From Nitrosospira sp. Is2 (GTDB lineage: Bacteria; Pseudomonadota; Gammaproteobacteria; Burkholderiales; Nitrosomonadaceae): a DNA stretch of 64,000 nucleotides. Position numbers and translations under genes: made by a program. Shown one piece after another: positions 26,900-35,800 of the stretch (the first letter of the stretch is position 1; every line of letters begins with the position of its first letter). The stretch covers positions 3,348,001 through 3,412,000 of the forward strand of contig NZ_CP137134.1 of NCBI RefSeq assembly GCF_033095785.1, given 5' to 3'. Under the pieces are notes generated by a model. That model worked only from the letters and a program-made list of their open reading frames with translations. It made no database searches and was not told the DNA's origin.

Positions 26900-28066
26900 A
26901 TGCGCGTGTGTTTCATATCGCATACTGCTGGGCGGTATGGTGCGGAATTAGCCCTGCTGGAGCTACTGCAGGGCCTTACACAACTGAATGTTACTTGCTT
27001 AGTTCTTGTGCCAGCAAAGGGTCCACTCCTCACGGAGCTTGACCGTCTAGATATTGAATGGCGAGTGATAAGCTACCCTCCATGGATATCGAGGCGAAGT
27101 TCATTGGTCCATCGAATGGGGCGGACGTTTAAAGCACTGGCAAGTTCCTTTCAGATGGCGCTAATAATCACCCGATGGCGTTGTGACATTGTTTATACAA
27201 ATACAACTGTCATTGGCGCAGGGGCGCTCGCAGCACGTCTAGCGCGTAAACCGCACGTATGGCATTCACACGAGTCTGGCTACCATAATCCCAATCTAAA
27301 GTTCGACTTCGGGCACCGTTTGGTAGCATTCTTAATGAACAGCTTATCCGGGGGAATTATCGTTAATTCCACCTCTGTAAAGAATGACTATAAGCGTTAC
27401 ATTAGACCAGACAAGATGCGCTTAATCTATCAATCGGTCACCGTGCATGATAAATGCCCACAGTCGGAACCAAATAGTGGCAATCCCCCCTTCAGGTGCG
27501 CGATAATCGGCTCGTTACATGCTTGGAAGGGACAAGATGAAGCTATTAAAGCTCTGTCTGAAGTAGTACGTAGAGGAGTTAATGCCCACCTACTCGTGGT
27601 GGGCGATGGAGATAAGCGCTTCACAGCAGCATTGCATGAACAGGTAAAGAATTACGGCCTCGAACAGCGCGTAACATTCCTTGGGTACGTAACCGACCCC
27701 ATACGATTTACACAAATCGCGGACGTGATACTCGTTTGTTCGAAATGGGAAGCATTTGGTCGCGTAACTGTCGAAGCGATGTTAGCAGGAAAACCGGTTG
27801 TTGCTACTGCAAATAGCGGTGGAACAGCTGAACTGATTGAAGAAGGTAAAACCGGCCTTTTGTACGAGCGTGGCAATCACATTGAGCTGGCCGATAAGAT
27901 ACAGTATCTGTATGAGAACCCCGACGCACGAATACGTTTGGGCACCGCTGCCCAGATGTGGACAGCGGGTCGTTTTACTCGAGAGCGCTATGCCAGAGAA
28001 GTGCTCAGCCTTTTGGGTGAAGTATGGACGAAGGAAAAAACTTCGTTGCAATCGCCTTCAAATTAA
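26900..28066 (+). CDS. GT4-family glycosyltransferase, copy 3
   Basis: 388 residues, paralogous to copies 1 and 2 but more diverged in the N-terminal acceptor domain (ESGYHNPNLKFDFG against ESAYRDVRTTFDLG). E-x7-E is EAFGRVTVE, and NSGGTAELIEEGKTGLLYERGNH is essentially that of copy 2. The start is preceded by AAAGGAGGGCG. The last ~15 residues (after TKEK) differ from the other copies and overlap, on the other strand, the end of the first phage gene, so the prophage edge may have replaced the original 3' end. Confidence 0.88.
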   Translation: MRVCFISHTAGRYGAELALLELLQGLTQLNVTCLVLVPAKGPLLTELDRLDIEWRVISYPPWISRRSSLVHRMGRTFKALASSFQMALIITRWRCDIVYTNTTVIGAGALAARLARKPHVWHSHESGYHNPNLKFDFGHRLVAFLMNSLSGGIIVNSTSVKNDYKRYIRPDKMRLIYQSVTVHDKCPQSEPNSGNPPFRCAIIGSLHAWKGQDEAIKALSEVVRRGVNAHLLVVGDGDKRFTAALHEQVKNYGLEQRVTFLGYVTDPIRFTQIADVILVCSKWEAFGRVTVEAMLAGKPVVATANSGGTAELIEEGKTGLLYERGNHIELADKIQYLYENPDARIRLGTAAQMWTAGRFTRERYAREVLSLLGEVWTKEKTSLQSPSN

Positions 28067-28736
28067 TATCTCTTTCTCGTCCATCTTCGAACCTTAACTT
28101 CCAGCTATTACTTAGGGGATCATCCGGGTTGATACGCACGGGGTCGTCTACGAGCTTTATTCCCCCGTTTCTCAGGACCTGTGACGCTCCCTTGCCATCG
28201 CCACTCAGCAATAGATGCAACGCATGCGGAATACCCCTTTTCTTTGCGCCATAGGCTTCGTTCAGCCAGGGAGCCATTTCGTCCAGAACACCATGTTTCT
28301 TATAGATCCTTGCCATGCGCGTCAGCTCATCCGGGTCTTCCAGCAGGTTGCCGGTCAACATCCGTTTGCCGATTATTTCATCGGATGAAACTGCCGGGAG
28401 CGAACGCTGTTTGTTCACGCTGGAAAGCCCGGGGGCACGCGGGTATTTCATTACTGGTGCGTTCGCTGATATGTCCCTCAACCCGGGCGCGACGGATGGC
28501 ACTGGCTGCGGGGCAGGCAGACCCCATCCGGCTGTTATCTCATCATTGGCAGCCCTCAGCCGGTTGCGCTTTAGCCTGTAGAGGTTAAGCGCATCCATCC
28601 GGGCCTGATGCACTTCCGCATCACGCTCATTGGATTTTTTTTGCTCGTCGACGTATTGCTGCCGTAATTTCATATCCTGGCCGACGCGCATCCCGTCCGA
28701 TAGCCCGCCCGCAAACGCCCCCAGGCCGCTAATCAT
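28005..28736 (-). CDS. Phage protein of unknown function, last gene of late block
   Basis: 243 residues, not recognised. Helical N-terminal half with charged stretches (QQYVDEQKKSNERDAEVHQ, about 27-45) and a C-terminal half with KLRFEDGRERDINLK. Its start overlaps the stop of the upstream phage gene by 4 bp. Its last ~20 codons lie antisense to the end of the third glycosyltransferase, so the natural C-terminus may be missing. Probably an internal virion or ejection protein by position, but this is an inference. Confidence 0.65.
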   Translation of the reverse strand: MISGLGAFAGGLSDGMRVGQDMKLRQQYVDEQKKSNERDAEVHQARMDALNLYRLKRNRLRAANDEITAGWGLPAPQPVPSVAPGLRDISANAPVMKYPRAPGLSSVNKQRSLPAVSSDEIIGKRMLTGNLLEDPDELTRMARIYKKHGVLDEMAPWLNEAYGAKKRGIPHALHLLLSGDGKGASQVLRNGGIKLVDDPVRINPDDPLSNSWKLRFEDGRERDINLKAIATKFFPSSILHPKG

Positions 28737-29875
28737 TTTCCACCCCCCTTGTTCGTGATGCTTGCATTCCGCACCTTTGTCATGCCAAGTCCTCCTGCAT
28801 TAACACGGTGAATGAAATCCTCTCCCACGAGCTCCACCGCTTTCTTGTTCAGCACGGCTTCGTCATTCGAAAGCCGGATGGGTTGTACCCCCTCGATATC
28901 AGCCGGAATCGAATCGCTGGTTCCGGAGCCTGGGCCATTCAGGAGGCCACCTGCTGTATAACCCCTGCGTTTGAGGGATGCCAATCCATAGTTATAACCT
29001 CGGGGTTTGAAGGTATAAGCCCTGTAACCTCGTATGACGCCCCCCTTGCGCAGTCCTTTCATGAGGTACGCGCCGCCCAGCGTTCCGGCAAGGCTGCCCA
29101 GTCCGCCCAGGGCACTGTTCAATGAATTCTGCCGCGCTTGCCACGCATCGAGCTGTGCCTGGTGCTGGCCTAGCAACAGATTCCCGGACAAGCTGTTTGC
29201 ATTGGTGGCGCCGCCGAGCCAGTTTTGCGCTGAATTCATGTTTGCGTTGCGGATACTCGAACCTGCCGCCAGGTTTCCAACGCCCGAGTTACCGGCACTC
29301 AGGGCAGCCGCATCAGCGGCGAGCCCCGTATTGGGCATGTTGCGTCCAAATTTGGCGGCCCCTTCGCGCAATGCCATGCCTTGCAGTTCTGTGTCGAGCC
29401 TGGCCTGATTCATCGCCCCGGCGGTGTCCTTCGCGCGGCTCAGGTTGATTTCATGCGTCAGGGACTGAAATCGGCCGGAGTTCGGGTTTACGCCCATGCG
29501 TTCCATTGCGCGCAGGTTTGACGCCAGCGCACCCTCGTATCCTCGCGCCACGTTCGCCCCGGCCTGTGCAGCCATCCGATCCTTGCGCTCCTCCGAGTCG
29601 AAGTCGTTCGCATCTCGCACCATGCGCTCTTCCAGGGGAGCGAAAAGGTTGCGGTAAATCTTCCATTGCTCTTCCGACCGCACGGCGTTTGCGTCGCCCG
29701 AGCCGATTTGCTGATTGACGATTTTCTCAACCAGCGGATCCTGTACCTTTGCCCGTTCTCTTTCCCACGCCAATTGATCCTTGGCGATCTCCGACATTGC
29801 TTGCGCGATTTGCGCCTGTTGCTTCGCGGCTTCGCCTATAGCCGGGTCCGGTCTGGGTATCTTCGGTGCGCACAT
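28733..29875 (-). CDS. Phage virion protein (internal/ejection-type)
   Basis: 380 residues. Long helical N-terminal part rich in Ala, Gln and charged residues, then a Gly/Ala/Asn-rich middle and a C-terminal motif GGLLNGPGSGTSDSIPADIE followed by NDEAVLNKKAV, seen near the end of many podophage virion and tape-measure proteins. It lies between the GNAT gene and the last late gene. Confidence 0.65.
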   Translation of the reverse strand: MCAPKIPRPDPAIGEAAKQQAQIAQAMSEIAKDQLAWERERAKVQDPLVEKIVNQQIGSGDANAVRSEEQWKIYRNLFAPLEERMVRDANDFDSEERKDRMAAQAGANVARGYEGALASNLRAMERMGVNPNSGRFQSLTHEINLSRAKDTAGAMNQARLDTELQGMALREGAAKFGRNMPNTGLAADAAALSAGNSGVGNLAAGSSIRNANMNSAQNWLGGATNANSLSGNLLLGQHQAQLDAWQARQNSLNSALGGLGSLAGTLGGAYLMKGLRKGGVIRGYRAYTFKPRGYNYGLASLKRRGYTAGGLLNGPGSGTSDSIPADIEGVQPIRLSNDEAVLNKKAVELVGEDFIHRVNAGGLGMTKVRNASITNKGGGK

Positions 29876-29876
29876 C

Positions 29877-30479
29877 TCAGTCCTCCAATATTTTGCTCAA
29901 TCCGTTTTCAACGTGGCGATAGCCAAGCATGCGGAAAAACCGCCCAGCCTTGTTCACTGTTTTGACGGAAACGTTGATTTCCTTCACGCCCAGCGACTTC
30001 AATGCGTTTTCGCAGTACTCGATAAACTGTCTTGCAGCGCCCCGTTTGCGGGCTTCCGGCAGCAGATAAAGTGTGTCTTCCGTCGCGATAAGGGTTTGCG
30101 TATGGGTGCTTTTGTCCAGGTACAGCGCGCAATTTCCCTGTAATCTCCCATCGTTTCTCAGGGTGAACAGAACATACCGGCCCGCACGCTCGTAACGGAT
30201 AAACATGTCATAGTCGGGATTGAGCGCCAGCCCGTGCCGATGCGCCTCCGTCTCGTTCCAATGGGCCTCATGAAGCAGTTTCATTTCATGGACAATATCT
30301 TCCATGCGCTCTCGCGCAAATACCGTGTCCTCATAAATCACAGGGCGAATCTGTTCAATGTTGCTCGGATTCACCAACGTTTCGATCCGGCCGGCTGCGA
30401 CGTAAATATCCGCAGCCAAATCCCAGGTCAAGGGCACACCCATGTTCGCCTTCAGCAACGCAATAAGTTGAGTATTCAA
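29877..30479 (-). CDS. Phage-encoded GNAT-like acetyltransferase
   Basis: 200 residues. The C-terminal 120 residues look like a GNAT fold: LFTLRNDGRLQGNCALYL, DTLYLLPEARKRGAARQFIE with the acetyl-CoA-binding R-x-x-G-A pattern around 155-165, and VKTVNKAGRFFRMLGYRHVE near the end. In phages such genes in the late region may modify virion or host proteins; the substrate is unknown. It lies between the LamG protein and the ejection-type protein, with gaps of 3 bp or less. Confidence 0.75.
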   Translation of the reverse strand: MNTQLIALLKANMGVPLTWDLAADIYVAAGRIETLVNPSNIEQIRPVIYEDTVFARERMEDIVHEMKLLHEAHWNETEAHRHGLALNPDYDMFIRYERAGRYVLFTLRNDGRLQGNCALYLDKSTHTQTLIATEDTLYLLPEARKRGAARQFIEYCENALKSLGVKEINVSVKTVNKAGRFFRMLGYRHVENGLSKILED

Positions 30480-30482
30480 TTT

Positions 30483-32213
30483 TTAGCTGTCCAATCTTTT
30501 AATGATCTGCTCCAGTGAGTGCCGGACGGCATTGATATAGCGGTATAACGCCTCGCACTCCCCTTTGGTGGGAACGGCGGAAAAAGTCAATTCCTGGAAC
30601 TTGGGCACTTCCACGCGATTTCCGCGCCGCCCGGTCAAAATTTCCATTGTTGTTTTCAGCCACATCGGGGTTCCGACGGGTATGCCTGGTTTCTTGACGG
30701 ACGCAACAGGGGCTGAAGCGATGCGCGTGAGCAGCTCCGTCTCGATGATGCGTTCGCCTCCAAGCGACGCGTCGGCGGCGTTATTTAACTGGCTTGCGGC
30801 CGTACCGGACAGAATGTGAGTCTGGCTGACAGATCCTGCTCCGTTAGCGTTCTGCTGGATGGCCGGCTGAGGAACAAAATTGCCGATGCCGCGCGCAATT
30901 TTGCCGGTGCTGCTCTCGTTTTCTTGCGTAGCGCTGGCGCCAGCAGCAATATGGTTTTGCGTGATTGCCTCGGCCACCCGGATGCCGTGCTGAGCGAAGG
31001 TGGCAATGCCGGACAGAATGTGAGTCTGGCTGACGGACCCTGCTCCATCGGCGTTCTGCTGGATGGCCGGCTGAGGGACAAAATTGCCGATGCCGCGCGC
31101 AATTTTGCCGCCGCTGCTCTCATTTTCTTGCTTAGCGCTGGCGGCAGCAGCAACATGTTTTTGCGTGACTGCCTCGGTGGCCCAGATAGCATGCTGAACG
31201 GGGGCGGCAATGGGCACAGCCGGCAGAAAGTGATTCTGGGTAACTCCCGCGGTGCCGGCGGAATTTCCATGAATGATTTCAGCGCGCGCTAGGTCAATGA
31301 CCATGCTCAAGGTGATCGCATCTGCGCCGCTCGGATTTGCCTGTGTCGAGGCCGGGGCGCGAAGCCCGTGCACCTGGGCAATATTGCCAAGCCCCGCGCT
31401 ATTGCTCTGCCCAAAGGCTGTGCCGGTTAGGTTGGTTTCCGCGGCAATAACCCATAACCGTCTGGAAGGCGCTTGCCAAATTGCCCATACGTTTCTCGAC
31501 AGATCCGCAATCTCTGATGCGGAAAGCACCCTTTTCAGGATGATGACATCGTATATCTCGCCACTGAAACGAGAAAAATTGTCGGTGCGGTTGCCGAGTT
31601 TCAGCGATACGGACGTCGGCGTCGGCGCGCCAGTCCCGGTGCCGCCGTATAACCCGGTTGGGGTTCCGCTATCGAAGCCGCCATCAATAAAGAATTTTGG
31701 CGGAACGGATATTTCGCCGCCCTGCGTGGCCGCGATCACCGCTAGTTGATTGACCGCCAGGGTGGCGGCACTGGCCCAGACGCGGAAGGGTGTGCTGCCG
31801 CCTGCGTTGGATCTGTTAAACGATATCGCGCCGGTGGATTCGACCAGAAGCCCGAATGGCGTGTTCGTTCCACCGGATGTCTCGGCCTTATGGACGATTG
31901 ACCCTTGCGAGGTTGCGCTAGCCTGACGAATAAGTGCAACTGCCGTGACCTCGCCCAGCACGTTGTAATCGTCGATATTCGGGAAGGCCAGATGGCTGTT
32001 CGCCGCGCCGGTCCGGACGTGTTTCCCGTTTGCGCCATATCCATATAGCATCGTCCCGGCAAAAGACCCTGATTTGCCGGGATGCTTCCCGTCAAGCAAC
32101 CCCCGCCCTGCGGAATACGCGAATACAATGTCCTTGAACAGCGGGTGATTGGGATCCAGCGGCGCTGCATGCTGAGGCTGTTTTAAAAACCTCTGCGATA
32201 GCGATAGCGCCAC
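30483..32213 (-). CDS. LamG-domain phage protein with internal 68-residue repeats
   Basis: 576 residues. Residues about 15-255 form a LamG / concanavalin-A-like domain (AYSAGRGLLDG at the start, GEIYDVIILKRVLSASEIAD at the end), as found in phage tail-associated proteins that touch polysaccharide. Residues about 330-490 hold two near-identical 68-residue repeats (KIARGIGNFVPQPAIQQN, GAGSVSQTHILSG) with a partial third copy before them. The last 90 residues are unique and charged. The LamG part suggests binding to host surface glycan; the repeats may be a spacer or binding array. Confidence 0.75.
   Translation of the reverse strand: MALSLSQRFLKQPQHAAPLDPNHPLFKDIVFAYSAGRGLLDGKHPGKSGSFAGTMLYGYGANGKHVRTGAANSHLAFPNIDDYNVLGEVTAVALIRQASATSQGSIVHKAETSGGTNTPFGLLVESTGAISFNRSNAGGSTPFRVWASAATLAVNQLAVIAATQGGEISVPPKFFIDGGFDSGTPTGLYGGTGTGAPTPTSVSLKLGNRTDNFSRFSGEIYDVIILKRVLSASEIADLSRNVWAIWQAPSRRLWVIAAETNLTGTAFGQSNSAGLGNIAQVHGLRAPASTQANPSGADAITLSMVIDLARAEIIHGNSAGTAGVTQNHFLPAVPIAAPVQHAIWATEAVTQKHVAAAASAKQENESSGGKIARGIGNFVPQPAIQQNADGAGSVSQTHILSGIATFAQHGIRVAEAITQNHIAAGASATQENESSTGKIARGIGNFVPQPAIQQNANGAGSVSQTHILSGTAASQLNNAADASLGGERIIETELLTRIASAPVASVKKPGIPVGTPMWLKTTMEILTGRRGNRVEVPKFQELTFSAVPTKGECEALYRYINAVRHSLEQIIKRLDS
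30805..31212 (-). repeat. 204-bp direct repeats in the LamG gene
   Basis: Two copies (30805-31008 and 31009-31212) with an offset of exactly 204 bp. They are about 90% identical over most of their length, for example CCGGACAGAATGTGAGTC at 30806 and 31010. The offset is 68 codons, so the frame is kept. Confidence 0.8.
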
Positions 32214-32600
32214 TTAAACCGCCATGGTCAGTTCGCTTAGATATGCCTCGACCGTCACCGCCTGGCCCGTGTTGCCGGTGAATTCCACTTCGAGACACAT
32301 GATGGCCGGATCAATCGGGATGCCAACCTCGGTCGTGGCGTTGGGCATGGTGCCACCGCCATACGATGCAATTATTTTCCAGTCTGCTCCCGCCGAAGCC
32401 GCGGCAGGTAAGGTGGAACTGTGAGCGACAAGAATATTGCACACACATTGCACCGCAGGCCCGGTGACGCCATTCGTCATCTTGATTGTCAAAAACCCGC
32501 CGCCCTGCGCCAGATTCATGTTGAGCCTGCCGCGTGTCGCGGCCCCTGCCGCATTTGAAGCGGTCGAAACGAGTGTTCTCGCCGTTTTTATGAGTGCCAT
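32214..32600 (-). CDS. Small phage structural protein
   Basis: 128 residues from ATG 32600, chosen because AAGAGGA lies just upstream; an earlier in-frame start lacks this. Sequence rich in Ala, Thr, Gly, Val, predicted beta-sandwich, no motif recognised. Its stop codon abuts the LamG gene. Size and position suggest a decoration or tail-accessory protein. Confidence 0.65.
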   Translation of the reverse strand: MALIKTARTLVSTASNAAGAATRGRLNMNLAQGGGFLTIKMTNGVTGPAVQCVCNILVAHSSTLPAAASAGADWKIIASYGGGTMPNATTEVGIPIDPAIMCLEVEFTGNTGQAVTVEAYLSELTMAV

Positions 32601-32691
32601 TGTGTAAAATCCTCTTTTTTGCCAGCTCAACCCGGTATCGCCGCACTGTTGCCTGGTGCCCCCGGCTGTAGCGCGAGGTCTATGAGGTTCT

Positions 32692-33075
32692 CTAGGCCGG
32701 CTGGTTGCTGGTGTAGGTGAGGTTAGGAAAGTTGATGGTGTTGCCGCTCGTCACTACCTGGTCAGATGTCTCATCTGTCACCATCAGTACTTTGTTTGCG
32801 CCGTTCGTAAAAGCGATATGCAAGTCCGGCGCAGGACCGGAGTTTGCGGATGCGGTTCCGCTCTTGGCCGCAACGGTGAGAACGCGCGCTGCTCCGTCGG
32901 GCCCGGACAGGGTGTAGTCGGCAACGGCCATGGTGACGGTGCAGATCGCGTTCCCGCTAACGGTGGTGTAATTGTCCGCGGGGGAGTAGGCCTTGAGCAG
33001 CAGCATTTGGGTCGCATTATTCTGTATTGCGTTTAGACCTCCGTCCAACACATCTGCATGAGCGTATTTCGCCAT
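32692..33075 (-). CDS. Small phage structural protein
   Basis: 127 residues from ATG 33075, preceded by AAGGAG. Beta-rich, with TLSGPDGAARVLTVAAKSG and HIAFTNGANKVLMVTDE; no family recognised. It follows a terminator (33099-33127) that separates it from the nozzle-like gene. Confidence 0.65.
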   Translation of the reverse strand: MAKYAHADVLDGGLNAIQNNATQMLLLKAYSPADNYTTVSGNAICTVTMAVADYTLSGPDGAARVLTVAAKSGTASANSGPAPDLHIAFTNGANKVLMVTDETSDQVVTSGNTINFPNLTYTSNQPA

Positions 33076-33098
33076 TTGGTTCTCCTTCTGATAGCCAT

Positions 33099-33127
33099 AA
33101 AAAAAGCCGCTCAGCAAGCTGGCGGCT
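33099..33127 (-). terminator. Intrinsic terminator inside the phage late region
   Basis: On the minus strand AGCCGCC and GGCGGCT-type arms (loop AGCTTGCTGA) are followed by seven T. It lies 40 nt after the stop of the 677-residue gene and just before the start of the next gene. Confidence 0.8.
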
Positions 33128-33166
33128 CACGCTTCCAATTCTTTAAATGCAATACTCCTACGCCCG

Positions 33167-35200
33167 CTACGCCTGCTTTAGCCCATCCATCGTCTCAGCC
33201 AGTACGGCGCCCGTAACCTTCACATTGCCTGATAACACGATTTCCACGTTATCCGCCTTATAGCCGGCAGGAAGCCGGAAGGCTCGGTTGTTGTTGACCT
33301 TCTTGGTGAATTTCAACGCGCCATCGGCCCAGAGCTGGAATTGCAGGGAGTCGGCAATCAAGGGCGGAATTTCATCCATCGCATCGCCTCCAATGGCGTA
33401 TTCACCCAAGCCTGGATCAGCCAGCCCATCATCCATGCCTCGTTGGGTGATTACTGCCCGATTAGCGGCAATGGCTGAGTCATGGGCAGCTTGTGTCGCT
33501 GCCAATTCCGCCTCCGACATATCGAAGTCGGCATCTATCTTGGCCGCGCCATAATTCACCGGCGGTGTGGTAACGAACTTTTTGCTCTTCCACTCGTAGG
33601 AAAGTTTGCTTCCCGCGTCACCTTCCCATTCGTAAATTTTCTTCTCCGCTGCCACATACAGCCTGCCCGTGGCCGGGTCCGTCCATATACAGCTGATGCG
33701 CTGATTGATCCGGATAAAAGAGGCGCTCTCGGTCTTGTCGATCACAAACATGAGTGAACTGTCGTCGATGGTATACCCGCAGTAATACCGGTTATCGGCG
33801 GAAGCGGCGATAAAGGTCCGCGGGTTCAATTCCGACCATTCCTTCTGGGTGAAAAGGTCGTTGGTGACGATGTCGCTGCTCGCTCCGATGATGACCATCC
33901 CCTGCGGCGCGGGGTAGCCCACTCCGAAGGCAAAGCTCGCCACACCGCGCTTGGCCATGCACGGCCACGCCACGCCAAGCTTTTCCATGCCCCCACCCAT
34001 TGTCACCGGCTCCACCCCGGTAATGGTGAAGGGGTTCCCCTGTGTCATCCCGACCAGGGTGGTGCCTGTGAAGCCGATGGCGACTATGTCCTGGTCGTAA
34101 GTCTGGCGATAAGCTGTCGGCCATGCGTATGGCTTGAAGGGCTCGGAAAAATGGACTTCGTTGCCTGAAAACCCCGCGGCGACTCCATTTGGCAAAATCA
34201 GAATGCCTTTCAGGTCGGCCGGTGGCATCTCCCAGTTGGCAGAAGGAAGAATTTCTCCCAAGGCGACGTCTTCGTCGCTCGCCGTATCGGTATAGGCAGT
34301 GGCGATTGCCGGAATCGTAGCGACATAGTGATACTCGGTGGCTTCCGACGTGGAGAGCGTGCGGTATATCCGCTTGATCATCCCGTGGGTGTTATGCGGA
34401 GCCTTGCGTGCCCACGTCCCGCCTGCGATATAGTTTTGTGTGGTCGAAAGCGGCACCACGATCTTGTTGGTGCCCGCGTTGACGCTATGAATCGCAAAGG
34501 TGGAATTCAGGTCTGTCATGCCTGAAACCGATGCAAACGTGATTTCCTCATGCGCCCGCAGGCCAAAAACGCTGTCCAGCATGACCTCGACATGTCCCGG
34601 CAGCGGCGTGTTTCGGCTTGCCCCCGTCACCGTCCCGCTATTGGGCGGGGCCGTATCAAGATTGGAAAGCATCCATGCCGCATCGGCGTTCGCCGTCGCG
34701 GTAGCAGCCGGGGAAGGTTTCGACTCCTCACCCCATGGCGTGACAAAAGTGCACACGTAGGCACGCGTTACCACTGCTCCCGCTCCGCCGGATATGGATA
34801 TTGCAGGCGCTTTAAGTGGCGGCGTGACGCCCAACACAAAACAACCCGAAGGATAAGGCCCCGTGCCCCGGGTCGCGGTTTCGTAGTCCGAGACGCGCGG
34901 TTCGCCGTCTCCGGTATAGTAAAAGCGCCGCGATGTATTCCCCGCGACGGGAGAGCGTGCCACGTCAACATCCCTGTCCCATGCCAGCCACTTTTCGTTG
35001 CCGTCTTTTTCCATGCGAAACATGGAAACGATGTCATTGTTGATGACGGGAGCGAACACCGCTTTGGGGCCGCTTCTAGCGCGCAAATCGCCGGACGTAA
35101 GATCGCAATTCGTCGCGACCTGTGCTTGATAAGGCGCCAGCAACTGCTTTGCCAGTCTTGGCACCAAGCCGGAAAAACCTGAGATTCTGAAAGCGCTCAC
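33167..35200 (-). CDS. Phage tail/nozzle-like structural protein
   Basis: 677 residues, mostly beta. The N-terminus (FSGLVPRLAKQLLAPYQAQV) and Asp/Gly-rich blades follow the pattern of the large tail-tube or nozzle proteins encoded near the adaptors of podoviruses; no sure family name can be given. It is preceded by the endolysin gene and followed by a terminator. Confidence 0.6.
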   Translation of the reverse strand: MSAFRISGFSGLVPRLAKQLLAPYQAQVATNCDLTSGDLRARSGPKAVFAPVINNDIVSMFRMEKDGNEKWLAWDRDVDVARSPVAGNTSRRFYYTGDGEPRVSDYETATRGTGPYPSGCFVLGVTPPLKAPAISISGGAGAVVTRAYVCTFVTPWGEESKPSPAATATANADAAWMLSNLDTAPPNSGTVTGASRNTPLPGHVEVMLDSVFGLRAHEEITFASVSGMTDLNSTFAIHSVNAGTNKIVVPLSTTQNYIAGGTWARKAPHNTHGMIKRIYRTLSTSEATEYHYVATIPAIATAYTDTASDEDVALGEILPSANWEMPPADLKGILILPNGVAAGFSGNEVHFSEPFKPYAWPTAYRQTYDQDIVAIGFTGTTLVGMTQGNPFTITGVEPVTMGGGMEKLGVAWPCMAKRGVASFAFGVGYPAPQGMVIIGASSDIVTNDLFTQKEWSELNPRTFIAASADNRYYCGYTIDDSSLMFVIDKTESASFIRINQRISCIWTDPATGRLYVAAEKKIYEWEGDAGSKLSYEWKSKKFVTTPPVNYGAAKIDADFDMSEAELAATQAAHDSAIAANRAVITQRGMDDGLADPGLGEYAIGGDAMDEIPPLIADSLQFQLWADGALKFTKKVNNNRAFRLPAGYKADNVEIVLSGNVKVTGAVLAETMDGLKQA

Positions 35201-35212
35201 TTTGGCCAGATC

Positions 35213-35752
35213 CTAATTCCGGGACACTGCTATTGCAGGTTCGCCGGATTTTTTTCCTTCGCAAATTGCCCGCTCTTCAGCTCGACGCTTGACAAGACCG
35301 GGCAATACTTTTCTTCCCGGCCCATACTTGAACGCCTCGATGCGCGCGCAGGCCTCCGCATACTTTTCAGCATTGATCAGGTCGATCAGATTGGCCGGCG
35401 TTCCAGGCTTGGCCTTGCGGCAAAATGTCGGCACACCAATGTTATAGGCCAACCTTACAAACGCCTCGAACTCATGCGGGTAGAGAGGCACGGTTACGCA
35501 ATTTTTAACGCCTGCAGCATAAACATCCTCGACTTCGCCAAGCAAACGGACAAGGGAACGCTCCGGTGTTGTTCTGTCACCCATTCGGACGCCGGAGGTT
35601 GTGCCAAACCCGATGGTGGGTAGGTCGCCCGGCACCGGGATATAGGCTTGTTCCTTATAACCTTCATGCAGGGCAATCCCGACCAGTGTTGAGGCGGCGA
35701 GCGCCAGCGCCGCCAATGCGGACCGTGATTCTGTAATCGATGGTTTAATCAC
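35213..35752 (-). CDS. Phage endolysin (GH24 lysozyme, SAR-type candidate)
   Basis: 179 residues. A weakly hydrophobic N-terminal helix (SALAALALAASTLVGIAL, about 11-28) resembles a signal-arrest-release anchor. The catalytic region reads HEGYKEQAYIPVPGDLPTIG: Glu30 is the catalytic acid and T46 the conserved Thr, but the usual Asp of AYxD is replaced by Pro, with Asp43 nearby, a variant known among phage lysozymes. It cleaves peptidoglycan at lysis. It lies downstream of spanin-like and holin candidates. Confidence 0.88.
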   Translation of the reverse strand: MIKPSITESRSALAALALAASTLVGIALHEGYKEQAYIPVPGDLPTIGFGTTSGVRMGDRTTPERSLVRLLGEVEDVYAAGVKNCVTVPLYPHEFEAFVRLAYNIGVPTFCRKAKPGTPANLIDLINAEKYAEACARIEAFKYGPGRKVLPGLVKRRAEERAICEGKKSGEPAIAVSRN

Positions 35753-35800
35753 TTGAGCGCTCCTTCATGTTCAGCGTCTCGCCGCAGCGGTGCATGAACA

